DNA of 12,111 nucleotides from Chitinophagaceae bacterium (GCA_947452875.1 CANGEZ010000038.1:1-12111); one strand, 5' to 3'. Positions 1 through 7,452 are shown, numbered from the stretch's first letter. Program-made: numbers and translations. Notes: a model not told the origin generated them from the letters alone.

Positions 1-489
1 CAATTTTTTACAAAGCACTTCATCAGAAACGCCATTTGTATTTTCAATATCAATGACAGGAGGAAGGTCGCCTTTTTTTAAACTTACAACTTCCGAAAAT
101 AGAATGGCTTGCTGTTTTGCATCATTAGAAGCATCGAAATAATGATATGCACCTCTTATAATTCCATTCTCTTTGGAGCCAGCCCAGTTTCTGAAGAAAA
201 ATGCATCAACCTTATAATTACTTTCTGTTGCTTTGATAAAAGCAAATTGAATTTGAATGTTTTTCTTCTTCATCGATTTTACCAATTCCCAGTTAATGCT
301 TCTTTGATAATGACTTACATCAATTCCATGAATGTTAAAACCTGAAGGAATGTAGATGCCAAAGTCGCTATAATACACTCTGTTCTTTTTAATTGGATAA
401 AAGTAAACGATATAAATAGTTGTAACGCCCATTAAAAAAAGTGTTACAAGTACTATCAATATAGTTTTATATTTTCTTTTTTTGGGCAC
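1..489 (-). CDS. GH25-family lysozyme, membrane-anchored (partial, 3' end outside window)
   Basis: The visible 163 residues are the N-terminal part of a glycoside hydrolase family 25 muramidase, which hydrolyses the MurNAc-GlcNAc bond of peptidoglycan. A basic start (PKKRKYK) and one hydrophobic segment at about 9-30 suggest a signal anchor that places the catalytic domain outside the cytoplasmic membrane. The GH25 domain starts near residue 53 with HGIDVSHYQ (Asp57), followed by AFIKATES (83-90), RGAYHYF (112-118) and PPVIDIEN (143-150). The latter holds the family's catalytic D-x-E pair, here Asp147 and Glu149. About half of the domain is visible. The chosen start is GTG at 489-487, because it gives the basic-plus-hydrophobic N-terminus; the next in-frame ATG (residue 20) would cut the anchor. 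Its first G is the last base of the upstream peptidase stop codon (TAGTG), suggesting translational coupling. Family assignment is firm; the start is likely. Confidence 0.88.
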   Translation of the reverse strand, partial: MPKKRKYKTILIVLVTLFLMGVTTIYIVYFYPIKKNRVYYSDFGIYIPSGFNIHGIDVSHYQRSINWELVKSMKKKNIQIQFAFIKATESNYKVDAFFFRNWAGSKENGIIRGAYHYFDASNDAKQQAILFSEVVSLKKGDLPPVIDIENTNGVSDEVLCKKL

Positions 490-2423
490 TATTTGATTAA
501 TGATTTTGTAAGTGTTACATTTTCAGCAAGTATTTGTAAAGTATAGTTACCATGAGACCACTTGCTGCTGTTGATATTAAAATATTCAGCACCATTTACA
601 AGTTGGAATTTATTTTTAAATAGCGTTTGTCCGATACTGTTATATACAACTATATTTACATTGTTGGTTTTGAAATCGTGTAAATAAACTGTAAAAGCAT
701 CGTTGATGGGATTTGGATAAACAACAGCATCGGCATTACCTGAGTTAGGGAATTCAATTTTTACTGAACTATTGTCCTTACTGATGATTTGGTAATCCTG
801 ATCGATGATTATGGTGTCTGGAATAAAACCAATATCTTTTAAAAACCACTCATCGTTTACAGTGTTGTTTATTAAAATTGTCTTTTCATTCGTTGCATTT
901 TTGAATGTCACTGGAACTGTCATTTCATAAAATGGAACAGAGTTGTGAGATGTGGTTTGATTGATTTTAAACTTCACAGTATGTGTTCCAATCGTTCCCC
1001 ATTGAATATGAAATGAAGGATAACCTTGTCCCTCGAACCATTGTTGAAAAAATTGAGAAAGAGATTGCCCACTTGTATGTTCAAGATGACGCTGCAAGTC
1101 TGTTGTTAATACATATCGGTATTTCAATTGTGGGTCTTCAAGATAATTTCTTATTCCTCTAAAAAATGCGGAATCTCCAATTTTTATACAAAGCATATTG
1201 AGTAAAAACGAACCCTTGCTGTAAGAAAGTCTTCCGTTGAAAATTCTACTCACATTTGTTGTGTCATCTACTTTCACAGAACCATCAGGTAATGAAGTAA
1301 TGTTCTCAATTTCTGATTTTCGATTATCCCTTGCCGTAAGTGGGTATTTGTTTTCCATGTAAAAACGAGACATATAAGTAGCAAACCCTTCATTCAACCA
1401 AATATGTTCCCAGGAGGCACACGTTATTTTATCTCCAAACCATTGATGGGATAATTCATGTGCGATTAATGGCTCCTCTGTATTGTATAAAAATGTAGAT
1501 GTTTGGTGCTCCATACCACCGCCCCAACCGAATTGAACATGGCCATATTTTTCATTGATAAAAGGGTAGGGTCCAAAAGTATTATGAAACAGTTGCAAAG
1601 CATCCAAAGTATTTTGAGTTCCCGCCTGAAACACATCAATACTTTCAGGATAACAATAAGTAATCATTGGCAGTGACTTGTTTCCAAGCATCACGCTGTT
1701 ATTGAAAACAGTATAATTCGTAATCGCCATGCATACCAAATATGTTGCAATTGGATAGCGATGTTTCCAATGCGTGGTGATTTTGGAGCTGTCGGGGGAA
1801 AAAGTTTCAGACTGAAGCATGCCATTCGATGCGGCTTTGAATTGAGAAGGGTGGGTGATATAAACATCTATCGAATCCGCTTTATCATCAAGTCCGTTTT
1901 TACAAGGCCACCAGTCTCTCGCACCATAAGGCTCACTTAATGACCACATCACCGGAGTTCCGGAATGATTGGTTTGAATGAAAGAACCAAATCCTGTTGT
2001 TGGTGGAATACCTTGGTAATAAACAGTAAATGAATCTTTTTCGGCTGCCTGTTTTTGGTTTAAAAAATTGACTGTCAGCGTGTTATTTACATTTGTATAA
2101 CTCAACTGCTGATTATTTTCCAATACACTGTCTGTCACCAAAGGGCTCATCAAATCCAGAGAAACAGCATTTGATGGTATCAATAGTGTAAAGTAAACCG
2201 TCACTTTTCCTTTAATGTATCTGATTGTTGGGTCAACTTCCCATTCGCAGCGATAATAGGTAATATCAAAATTAGTTGAAGCTGAAGTTTGCTTTTGATT
2301 ACTTAATATCCTAATGTGAGCCTTTGCCTCCTGTTCTGAAATTTTAAAATTATTATCACCAATATTTTGTGCTAATAATGCTGATGGGATTAAAAAGTAT
2401 ATAAAAAACAAGTAATTACGCAT
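489..2423 (-). CDS. Secreted M1-family zinc aminopeptidase with T9SS C-terminal sorting domain
   Basis: This is a 644-residue metallopeptidase of the M1 (gluzincin) family, which removes N-terminal residues from peptides. Zinc ligands and catalytic residues are visible: HELSHQW at 322-328 (His322, Glu323, His326) and NEGFATY with the third ligand Glu345, spaced as HExxH-x18-E. GGGMEH at 301-306 is the counterpart of the GAMEN exopeptidase motif, and YSKG at 401-404 supplies the conserved tyrosine. The last ~78 residues start with YPNP and resemble a type A T9SS sorting domain, so the protein should be exported through the outer membrane and anchored or released. I chose ATG at 2423 because it begins a good signal peptide (MRNYLFFIYFLIPSALLAQ). 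An upstream in-frame extension to 2480 adds 19 unlikely residues and would lie before the predicted promoter start. It is divergent from the transglycosylase gene and coupled to the GH25 gene. A digestive or envelope role is inference. Confidence 0.93.
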   Translation of the reverse strand: MRNYLFFIYFLIPSALLAQNIGDNNFKISEQEAKAHIRILSNQKQTSASTNFDITYYRCEWEVDPTIRYIKGKVTVYFTLLIPSNAVSLDLMSPLVTDSVLENNQQLSYTNVNNTLTVNFLNQKQAAEKDSFTVYYQGIPPTTGFGSFIQTNHSGTPVMWSLSEPYGARDWWPCKNGLDDKADSIDVYITHPSQFKAASNGMLQSETFSPDSSKITTHWKHRYPIATYLVCMAITNYTVFNNSVMLGNKSLPMITYCYPESIDVFQAGTQNTLDALQLFHNTFGPYPFINEKYGHVQFGWGGGMEHQTSTFLYNTEEPLIAHELSHQWFGDKITCASWEHIWLNEGFATYMSRFYMENKYPLTARDNRKSEIENITSLPDGSVKVDDTTNVSRIFNGRLSYSKGSFLLNMLCIKIGDSAFFRGIRNYLEDPQLKYRYVLTTDLQRHLEHTSGQSLSQFFQQWFEGQGYPSFHIQWGTIGTHTVKFKINQTTSHNSVPFYEMTVPVTFKNATNEKTILINNTVNDEWFLKDIGFIPDTIIIDQDYQIISKDNSSVKIEFPNSGNADAVVYPNPINDAFTVYLHDFKTNNVNIVVYNSIGQTLFKNKFQLVNGAEYFNINSSKWSHGNYTLQILAENVTLTKSLIK

Positions 2424-2449
2424 ATTATAAAATAAGATATAATAATAAT

Positions 2450-2481
2450 TAAAATTAAATAAGGAGCTCGAATTCGTCAAA
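2450..2481 (-). promoter_or_regulatory. Candidate Bacteroidota-type promoter for the M1 peptidase gene
   Basis: Read on the minus strand, TTTG at 2481-2478 is followed by 20 bases and then TAATTTTA at 2457-2450. This fits the Bacteroidota housekeeping pattern TTTG / TAnnTTTG apart from the last base of the -7 element. Transcription would start near 2445, giving a leader of about 20 bases before the ATG at 2423 and excluding the longer in-frame start at 2480. Prediction from motif only. Confidence 0.45.
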
Positions 2482-2518
2482 AAGGCAATAATGAACCGTT
2501 TACTTCGTTTTTATACCG

Positions 2519-2538
2519 CCTTGAGAAATTTCTCAGGG
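2519..2538. promoter_or_regulatory. Perfect 14-bp palindrome in the divergent intergenic region (possible operator)
   Basis: TGAGAAATTTCTCA at 2522-2535 is its own reverse complement. The dyad continues outward through one T:G position and two C:G pairs (2519-2538). It lies 32 bases before the GTG start of the transglycosylase gene, and on the peptidase side upstream of the predicted promoter. Symmetry and location suit a dimeric regulator site. As RNA it would be a stem with no loop bases, so a DNA-level role is more likely. No regulator can be named. Confidence 0.35.
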
Positions 2539-2569
2539 TAAATTATTCATCCAATAATACTACGAAAAC

Positions 2570-3490
2570 GTGAAAACATTATTAGTTAAAATTGCCTCTA
2601 TTGTCCTGATTTTATTCGTCGGGATTTCTGCATCAGCAAATACGTCTACAAATTTAAGAGATACGGGATTAATGACATCGGTATATATTCCTGAATCTAT
2701 TTATAAAACAACAATTGTAAAAAAGGCAAATGTTGTTTATCCAGGATTGTTTACCCCACATTTATCAAATTCAATTTCATATGTTGAGAATTTTTCAATC
2801 AACAGAAAAAAATACCTCACCATACTATATAACAAAAGCAAAGATTTTTTTCCTCAGGTAACTGAAGTTTTCCAGCAATATAATATTCCACAGGAATTCA
2901 AAGTGTTGATGGCTATTGAGAGCGGATTCAATGCCAATGCGCTTTCTCCGGTTGGAGCATTGGGTTATTGGCAGTTTATGGGTGCTTCTGCGAAAGAATA
3001 TGGCTTGAGAGTAAACATGAAAGTCAGAAATATCAATTATAAATACACCGCGAAAAAATTTCGTTCTAAAAGACATAGATCTCGTGTAAAAAAATATGTA
3101 ATTGTAGATGATAGAAAAGATTTGATGAAATCTACCCATGCTGCGGCAAAATACCTGAAAGACCGTTGCAGAGAATTGAATAATGATTGGCTTTTGGTGG
3201 CGGCAAGTTATAATTGTGGTGTTGGTAATGTGAGAAAAGCGATAAAAAAATCAGGCATTGAATGTGCGACATTTTGGGATATACAGCAGTTCTTACCTAA
3301 AGAAACCAGAAATTATGTAATGAACTTTATCACGCTAAATGTAATTTTTGAAAATTACGAAAATTACGAACAAGGCACATTGTGTTTTAAAGATCAGATT
3401 TATACTCCAGTTGATACTGAAATCAATAATCAACTTTGTGAAGAAGATTTCAGTACATGTATGACTGAAGTTCCTTGCTTTCGTTTTTAA
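2570..3490 (+). CDS. Secreted lytic transglycosylase (GH23 / SLT domain, MltD-like, no LysM)
   Basis: This 306-residue protein should cleave the MurNAc-GlcNAc bond of peptidoglycan non-hydrolytically, forming 1,6-anhydro ends, in the periplasm. A signal peptide covers residues 1-23 (cleavage after ...GISASA). The SLT domain starts near 95. The catalytic glutamate is Glu117 in MAIESGFN, followed by SPVGALGYWQFM (126-137), the AASYNCGVGNV motif (211-221) and FLPKETRNYV (241-250), in the order found in MltD-type enzymes. Usual MltD proteins carry C-terminal LysM repeats; none is present here, and the last 50 residues are short and unremarkable. A lysine/arginine-rich insertion at about 153-180 separates YGLRVN from DDRKD, where relatives normally have a short loop. 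The start is GTG at 2570, chosen because it begins the signal peptide; no in-frame ATG serves. The gene is divergent from the peptidase and 78 bases from the next gene. Confidence 0.92.
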   Translation: MKTLLVKIASIVLILFVGISASANTSTNLRDTGLMTSVYIPESIYKTTIVKKANVVYPGLFTPHLSNSISYVENFSINRKKYLTILYNKSKDFFPQVTEVFQQYNIPQEFKVLMAIESGFNANALSPVGALGYWQFMGASAKEYGLRVNMKVRNINYKYTAKKFRSKRHRSRVKKYVIVDDRKDLMKSTHAAAKYLKDRCRELNNDWLLVAASYNCGVGNVRKAIKKSGIECATFWDIQQFLPKETRNYVMNFITLNVIFENYENYEQGTLCFKDQIYTPVDTEINNQLCEEDFSTCMTEVPCFRF

Positions 3491-3541
3491 ATATTTCTGT
3501 ACCTAAGTAAATTATTTCATACACTAAAAGTTCAAACTACT

Positions 3542-3569
3542 TGCGACAAATAACATTAATTTTGTCGCA
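3542..3569 (+). promoter_or_regulatory. 9-bp inverted repeat plus -7 box overlapping the radical SAM gene start
   Basis: TGCGACAAA (3542-3550) and TTTGTCGCA (3561-3569) form a perfect 9-bp inverted repeat with a 10-base spacer. Its last base is the A of the start codon. Within it, TAATTTTG at 3557-3564 matches the Bacteroidota -7 consensus TAnnTTTG, and only TCGC separates it from the ATG. If this box is used, transcription starts at or next to the ATG and the dyad is a DNA element, for example an operator. If transcription starts further upstream, the dyad would be an RNA hairpin that covers the start codon. No convincing -33 TTTG was found at the right distance. Confidence 0.45.
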
Positions 3570-4600
3570 TGCCTCAGTTCAATGTAAATGATTCCATTAA
3601 TCTAATCAGCAAGCTTACTGTTGGAAGAATTTGGAATGCATTGAAGGTTTATTCCAGTTATCAAATCAGTAGATTTAGAAAAACCCCCATTCAATGGGGT
3701 CTTCCTGTTTCCATATCCTTTGAACCCACTACCAGTTGCAATCTCAGATGTCCTGAATGTCCGAGTGGATTAAGAGCCTTCACCAGGCCGACCGGAATGT
3801 TGCAAAATAATTTCTTCAAACAAACAATTGATGATCTGCACAAACATGTTCTGTATTTAATTTTTTATTTCCAAGGTGAGCCTTATTTGAATCCTGATTT
3901 TTTGGATATGGTTGCCTATGCGAATAAAAAGAAAATTTATACAGCAACCTCTACCAACGCCCATTATCTCACAGATGAAATGGCTAAAAAAACAGTGGAA
4001 AGTGGATTGGATCGATTGATTATTTCCATCGATGGTACAACTCAGGATGTTTACAAACAATATCGGGTTGGTGGCAATCTCGAAAAGGTTTTAGAAGGCG
4101 CAAAAAATATTGTAAAATGGAAGAAAGCTTTAAACAGCAAAACACCATTTGTATTTTTTCAATTTCTAGTGGTCAAACCTAATGAGCATCAGATTGAAGA
4201 AATTAAAGCCTTAGCCAAACAGGTAGGCGTAGACGAAGTTCGTTTTAAAACAGCACAAGTTTATGATTATGAAAATGATCCAAATCAATTGATTCCTGAA
4301 AATGAAAAATACAGTAGGTATAAAAAAAATGCTGACGGCTCATACCGCCTTAAAAATAAATTAGCCAATCGTTGCTGGAAATTATGGCATGCCAATGTAA
4401 TTACCTGGGATGGTCTTGTCGTGCCTTGTTGTTTTGACAAAGACGCTACTCATCAATTGGGTAATCTGAAAACGCAATCATTTGCTGATATCTGGAAAAA
4501 TGACAATTACAAACAATTCAGAAAGGAGCTCATGAAAAGCAGAAAAAATATTGATATTTGTGCCAACTGCAGTGAAGGTGTTTCGGTTTGGGAAGATTAA
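3569..4600 (+). CDS. Radical SAM protein with SPASM/twitch-like C-terminal cluster domain
   Basis: This 343-residue cytoplasmic enzyme should bind a [4Fe-4S] cluster and S-adenosylmethionine to generate a 5'-deoxyadenosyl radical; its substrate is unknown. CNLRCPEC holds the CX3CX2C cluster ligands Cys57, Cys61 and Cys64, preceded by the usual beta strand SISFEPTTSC. FQGEPYLNPD (101-110) is the GGEP-like SAM-binding strand, and SIDGTTQDVY (153-162) is another typical barrel strand. The C-terminal part has Cys269, Gly282, Cys287, Cys288, Cys331 and Cys334 (CX12GX4C, then CX2C). This suits a reduced SPASM or twitch domain with one auxiliary cluster, as in peptide- or sugar-modifying members. 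No precursor peptide gene is evident nearby. It sits 22 bases before the AI-2E-family gene, suggesting co-transcription. Class assignment is firm; function is open. Confidence 0.9.
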   Translation: MPQFNVNDSINLISKLTVGRIWNALKVYSSYQISRFRKTPIQWGLPVSISFEPTTSCNLRCPECPSGLRAFTRPTGMLQNNFFKQTIDDLHKHVLYLIFYFQGEPYLNPDFLDMVAYANKKKIYTATSTNAHYLTDEMAKKTVESGLDRLIISIDGTTQDVYKQYRVGGNLEKVLEGAKNIVKWKKALNSKTPFVFFQFLVVKPNEHQIEEIKALAKQVGVDEVRFKTAQVYDYENDPNQLIPENEKYSRYKKNADGSYRLKNKLANRCWKLWHANVITWDGLVVPCCFDKDATHQLGNLKTQSFADIWKNDNYKQFRKELMKSRKNIDICANCSEGVSVWED

Positions 4601-4622
4601 AAATTCACATTAAAAAATAACA

Positions 4623-5669
4623 ATGGAAAATTCATTTAATGAGAGATTTAGACAGGTAGTCGTGTTCATGTTAATTGTGATTATTGCTGTTTTATTGATT
4701 TTTGAATTAACATTATTTATTCCTGGTTTCTTAGGTGGTATTACTTTATATATTTTAAGTCGTTCATTGTATTTTCAATTCATTTTTAAATTCAAGTGGA
4801 AGAAAGGGTTAACTGCTTTGCTTTTCATACTGGCATTTATCATTTTGATTGCTATTCCCATTTATATAGGAATTGAATTGGTTAGTCCTAAATTAAAATT
4901 AATTACAGATCAACAAGACAAGCTTATACAAGGCATTCAGATTATTGCAGATAAAATAAAAGCTTCAACAGGCATGGATTTGTTCACTGCAGATAATGCC
5001 AAAGAAACCGCAGCAAAAATATCTGCTTTCGTGCCACAGTTGCTAAATAGTACTGCGGTTATGTTGGGTAATTTGTTAATGATGTTTTTCCTGTATTATT
5101 ATTTACTTACCGGTGGAAAAAGTGTAGAATTATATTTATCCAAAATCATTCCGCTGAAAAACGAAAATATTGATTTGCTTGCGGAAGAAACTAAAATGAT
5201 GGTGAAAGCCAATGCGCTTGGCATTCCTATTATTTGTATTGTACAAGGTGTTTTTGCTGCTTTGGGTTATTGGATTTTTGGTGTTAATGATTGGCCATTG
5301 TGGGGATTTTTTACTGGGCTTTTTGCATTTTTTCCAATGGTGGGTACCATGATTGTTTGGGTTCCACTAGTAGCGTATATGTATGCAACAGGGAATGAAT
5401 TTTATGCAACAGGACTTACTTTATACAGTGTTATCGTAACAGGGAATGTTGACTATGTGGCTAGGATTACACTCATGAAAAAAATAGGCGACGTACATCC
5501 TTTAGTAACCATTCTAGGAGTAATTGTTGGTCTTAATTTATTCGGATTTGTTGGATTAATATTCGGGCCTTTATTGATCAGCTATTTTATGGTTCTGGTT
5601 AAAATTTATCTCAATGAATTTGTTATTGTTAGAAATCTGTCGTCAACATCAGAAAACAAGGACAATTAA
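4623..5669 (+). CDS. AI-2E family (PerM/YdiK-type) membrane transporter
   Basis: This 348-residue polytopic inner-membrane protein belongs to the AI-2E transporter family (PF01594). Hydrophobic segments are evident at about 12-50 and 63-90, then after a soluble loop (about 92-135, charged and amphipathic) at about 138-162, 200-222, 224-255 and 290-335. The C-terminal stretch GDVHPLVTILGVIVGLNLFG, followed by a glycine-rich FVGLIFGP segment, is the most conserved signature of the family. Characterised members export autoinducer-2 or act in Na+/H+ antiport, so the substrate cannot be set from sequence. The gene follows the radical SAM gene by 22 bases and precedes the GHL10 hydrolase by 41 bases, in the same direction, and the three may form one transcript. 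The length is normal for the family. Confidence 0.9.
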   Translation: MENSFNERFRQVVVFMLIVIIAVLLIFELTLFIPGFLGGITLYILSRSLYFQFIFKFKWKKGLTALLFILAFIILIAIPIYIGIELVSPKLKLITDQQDKLIQGIQIIADKIKASTGMDLFTADNAKETAAKISAFVPQLLNSTAVMLGNLLMMFFLYYYLLTGGKSVELYLSKIIPLKNENIDLLAEETKMMVKANALGIPIICIVQGVFAALGYWIFGVNDWPLWGFFTGLFAFFPMVGTMIVWVPLVAYMYATGNEFYATGLTLYSVIVTGNVDYVARITLMKKIGDVHPLVTILGVIVGLNLFGFVGLIFGPLLISYFMVLVKIYLNEFVIVRNLSSTSENKDN

Positions 5670-5677
5670 CACCTACT

Positions 5678-5685
5678 TAGATTTG
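5678..5685 (+). promoter_or_regulatory. Candidate -7 promoter element before the GHL10 hydrolase gene
   Basis: TAGATTTG matches TAnnTTTG and would place the transcription start near 5690, leaving a leader of about 20 bases before the ATG at 5711. No good TTTG lies at the -33 position, so the gene may instead depend on read-through from upstream. Weak prediction. Confidence 0.28.
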
Positions 5686-5710
5686 ATTTCAATAATATTG
5701 CATTTCTTAT

Positions 5711-6910
5711 ATGATTAAAATTCGTACCATAGTTTTTATTTTTCTTGCACTTATTCAATTTCAGGTATTTGCACAGAATGTAAATATGAAAACTGAAATG
5801 AGAGCTGTTTGGGTGGCTACCGTTGATAATATCGACTGGCCCGATACCGCATCAGTTGAAGCCCAATTACACAAAGACGCTTTTCTTCGTTTGTTGGACA
5901 CCCATTTTTGTAATGGCATCAATACCATCATAGTTCAAATACGTCCTTCTTCAGATGCATTTTATCCTTCGCCTTACGAGCCCTGGAGTCAGTGGCTTAC
6001 AGGAATACAAGGTCAAGCGCCTGAGCCTTTTTTTGATCCATTGGAGTTCATGATCACTGAAACGCATAAACGCGGAATGGAATTTCACGCCTGGATCAAT
6101 CCATTTAGAGCGGTTCAAAATATTGAGAAGTCTTCAATTGCTGAAAACCATATCACAAAGCAACATCGCGAGTGGTTCATTCAATATGGCAATAAATTAT
6201 TTTTTGATCCTGGAAATAATGAGGCTAGACAATATGTAGTTAATGTAGTAAAAGATATTGTAAAACGTTATCCCGTAGACGCTATTCACATCGATGATTA
6301 TTTTTATCCTTATCCATTGCCTGGGGTTAAGTTTCATGATGAAAAAACTTATGGACTTTATGGTAACAACATGAAATTGGATGATTGGAGAAGAAGCAAT
6401 GTTGATTCAATCATTTCAAATCTATATACTGAAATCAAAAAAATAAATAGCAATTGTCAATTTGGAGTGAGTCCATTTGGTGTATGGAGAAATTCGGATC
6501 GTGATCCACGTGGCAGTAAAACACAAGCCGGGCCTACGGATTATGATTATTTATATGCCGATATTTTATTGTGGTTGAAAAAAGACTGGGTGGATTATAT
6601 CGCTCCACAACTTTATTGGGAAATGACCAGCAAGCATGTTCCATTCGATGTGGTGTTGGATTGGTGGAGTAAAAATACCAATGGAAAAAAATGTTATATC
6701 GGATTGGGAGTTTATAGAGCAGGTTGTAATAAAGCCTGGAGCGATAAGAATTTATTACCTATTCAAATTGAAAAAATCAGAAAAACGCCAAATATTCAAG
6801 GCATGATGTTTTATAGCAGTCGTTCGCTAGAAAAAAATCTCAATGGATGGAGTGACAGTTTGAGATTGAATTATTTTAAAGAACCGGCGATGACGCCGAA
6901 GATGAAGTGA
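5711..6910 (+). CDS. Secreted GHL10/DUF187 glycosyl hydrolase (DigH/YngK-like)
   Basis: This 399-residue exported protein has a signal peptide at 1-22 (ending QVFAQ) and one glycosyl hydrolase-like 10 domain (PF02638, formerly DUF187). Diagnostic motifs are MRAVWVATVDNIDWP at 30-44, IIVQIRPSSDAFYPS, FHAWINPFRA, AIHIDDYFYPYP at 191-202, FGVSPFGVWRN, and APQLYWEM at 298-305 followed by a WW pair. The conserved acidic residues of a TIM-barrel hydrolase, such as Asp195 and Asp196, are present. The best-studied family member, E. coli DigH (YddW), binds and cleaves peptidoglycan glycans stripped of stem peptides at the division site, so a similar periplasmic role is plausible but is carried over by family. 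There is no lipobox, unlike lipoprotein relatives, and no extra C-terminal carbohydrate-binding domain. It is the last gene of the plus-strand run that starts with the radical SAM gene. Confidence 0.9.
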   Translation: MIKIRTIVFIFLALIQFQVFAQNVNMKTEMRAVWVATVDNIDWPDTASVEAQLHKDAFLRLLDTHFCNGINTIIVQIRPSSDAFYPSPYEPWSQWLTGIQGQAPEPFFDPLEFMITETHKRGMEFHAWINPFRAVQNIEKSSIAENHITKQHREWFIQYGNKLFFDPGNNEARQYVVNVVKDIVKRYPVDAIHIDDYFYPYPLPGVKFHDEKTYGLYGNNMKLDDWRRSNVDSIISNLYTEIKKINSNCQFGVSPFGVWRNSDRDPRGSKTQAGPTDYDYLYADILLWLKKDWVDYIAPQLYWEMTSKHVPFDVVLDWWSKNTNGKKCYIGLGVYRAGCNKAWSDKNLLPIQIEKIRKTPNIQGMMFYSSRSLEKNLNGWSDSLRLNYFKEPAMTPKMK

Positions 6911-7140
6911 GGGAAATGTAAAATGTAGAATATCCAATGTAAAAGTGGTATTTTGGAAATGAAAATCAGTTTCTCATGAATAAAAACCCCATTCCCAACC
7001 CTTCCCCAAAAGGAGAAGGGAGCAATCAGAATGATTGACTTTGTGAATCTTTGTGCCTTAGTGTCTTAGTGGCAAAAATTATTGCATCGTTGCCCCCTTG
7101 CGAGCTTTGCGTGAAACCCATTCTTGGTTATCCAAAAAAA
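6911..7140. repeat. Repeat-bearing intergenic spacer: C-rich hairpin and TTTGTG/TTAGTG short repeats
   Basis: No gene is seen in these 230 bases. At 6999-7020 a C-rich arm (CCCTTCCCC) and a G-rich arm (GGAGAAGGG) with an AAAA loop pair at 8 of 9 positions. It could work as a terminator for the hydrolase gene, but it has no T-run. At 7038-7072 a degenerate run reads CTTTGTGAAT, CTTTGTGCC, TTAGTGTC, TTAGTGGC, and at 7098-7114 CTTGCGAG is followed by CTTTGCGTG in the same style. From general familiarity, such short-period GTG/GCG repeats are frequent between genes in Bacteroidota; their role is not known to me. Confidence 0.5.
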
Positions 7141-7446
7141 TCAATAATTCTCCCAATATTTTTTTCCTTCCAACCAATTACATTGTTGTAAACTGCCGAC
7201 TCTGATTCTTAATGGGATTTTTGTTGCCTTCTCAAATTTCCATTCCTGCGTACAAAAAATGCCGATGTTTTGTAAATAATAATTCTCTGGGATGCTCTTC
7301 AATAAAGGATTTGAAGAGATTTTAGTAATGATTGAAATATGTTGAATGGATGACGTATTATTTTTAAAATAATCGTTTTTTTGTGCAAAAGCAAGCTTCA
7401 CCACAAAAATCATGCAAAAAAATAAAAATAACTGCTTTTGTTTCAA
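7141..7446 (-). CDS. Small secreted protein of unknown function, divergent from rpoN
   Basis: This is a 101-residue protein with a signal peptide at 1-22 (MKQKQLFLFFCMIFVVKLAFAQ), leaving a mature part of about 79 residues that probably resides in the periplasm. The C-terminal half, NIGIFCTQEWKFEKATKIPL followed by RIRVGSLQQCNWLEGK, reads like a conserved motif I associate with uncharacterised short Bacteroidota exported proteins; I cannot attach a function. Two cysteines (in IFCTQ and QQCNW) could form a disulfide. The start is TTG at 7446: no ATG lies upstream before the in-frame stop, and the internal ATG (residue 12) would remove most of the signal peptide. It is transcribed away from rpoN, with 48 bases between the two starts. 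The signal peptide and complete frame make it likely real. Confidence 0.7.
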   Translation of the reverse strand: MKQKQLFLFFCMIFVVKLAFAQKNDYFKNNTSSIQHISIITKISSNPLLKSIPENYYLQNIGIFCTQEWKFEKATKIPLRIRVGSLQQCNWLEGKKYWENY

Positions 7447-7452
7447 CTTACG

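Noticed and set aside
109..345. Plus-strand reading frame of 78 codons at the window start.
   Set aside because: It is antisense to the GH25 lysozyme gene, which has clear family motifs on the minus strand.
2464..2477. GAGCTCGAATTCGT matches part of the pUC-type cloning polylinker (SacI-EcoRI).
   Set aside because: The match stops after about 14 bases, flanking sequence is normal AT-rich intergenic DNA with a plausible promoter across it, and no other vector sequence is seen. A coincidence is likely, though read-level coverage could exclude a chimeric join.
3542..3569. Inverted repeat as a terminator of the lytic transglycosylase gene.
   Set aside because: The stem is AT-rich at its loop end, has no T-run after it, and overlaps the next start codon.
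5670..5710. Sigma-54 (-24/-12) promoter near the rpoN neighbourhood genes.
   Set aside because: A TTGCAT at about 5699 resembles a -12 element, but no GG lies at the required distance upstream.
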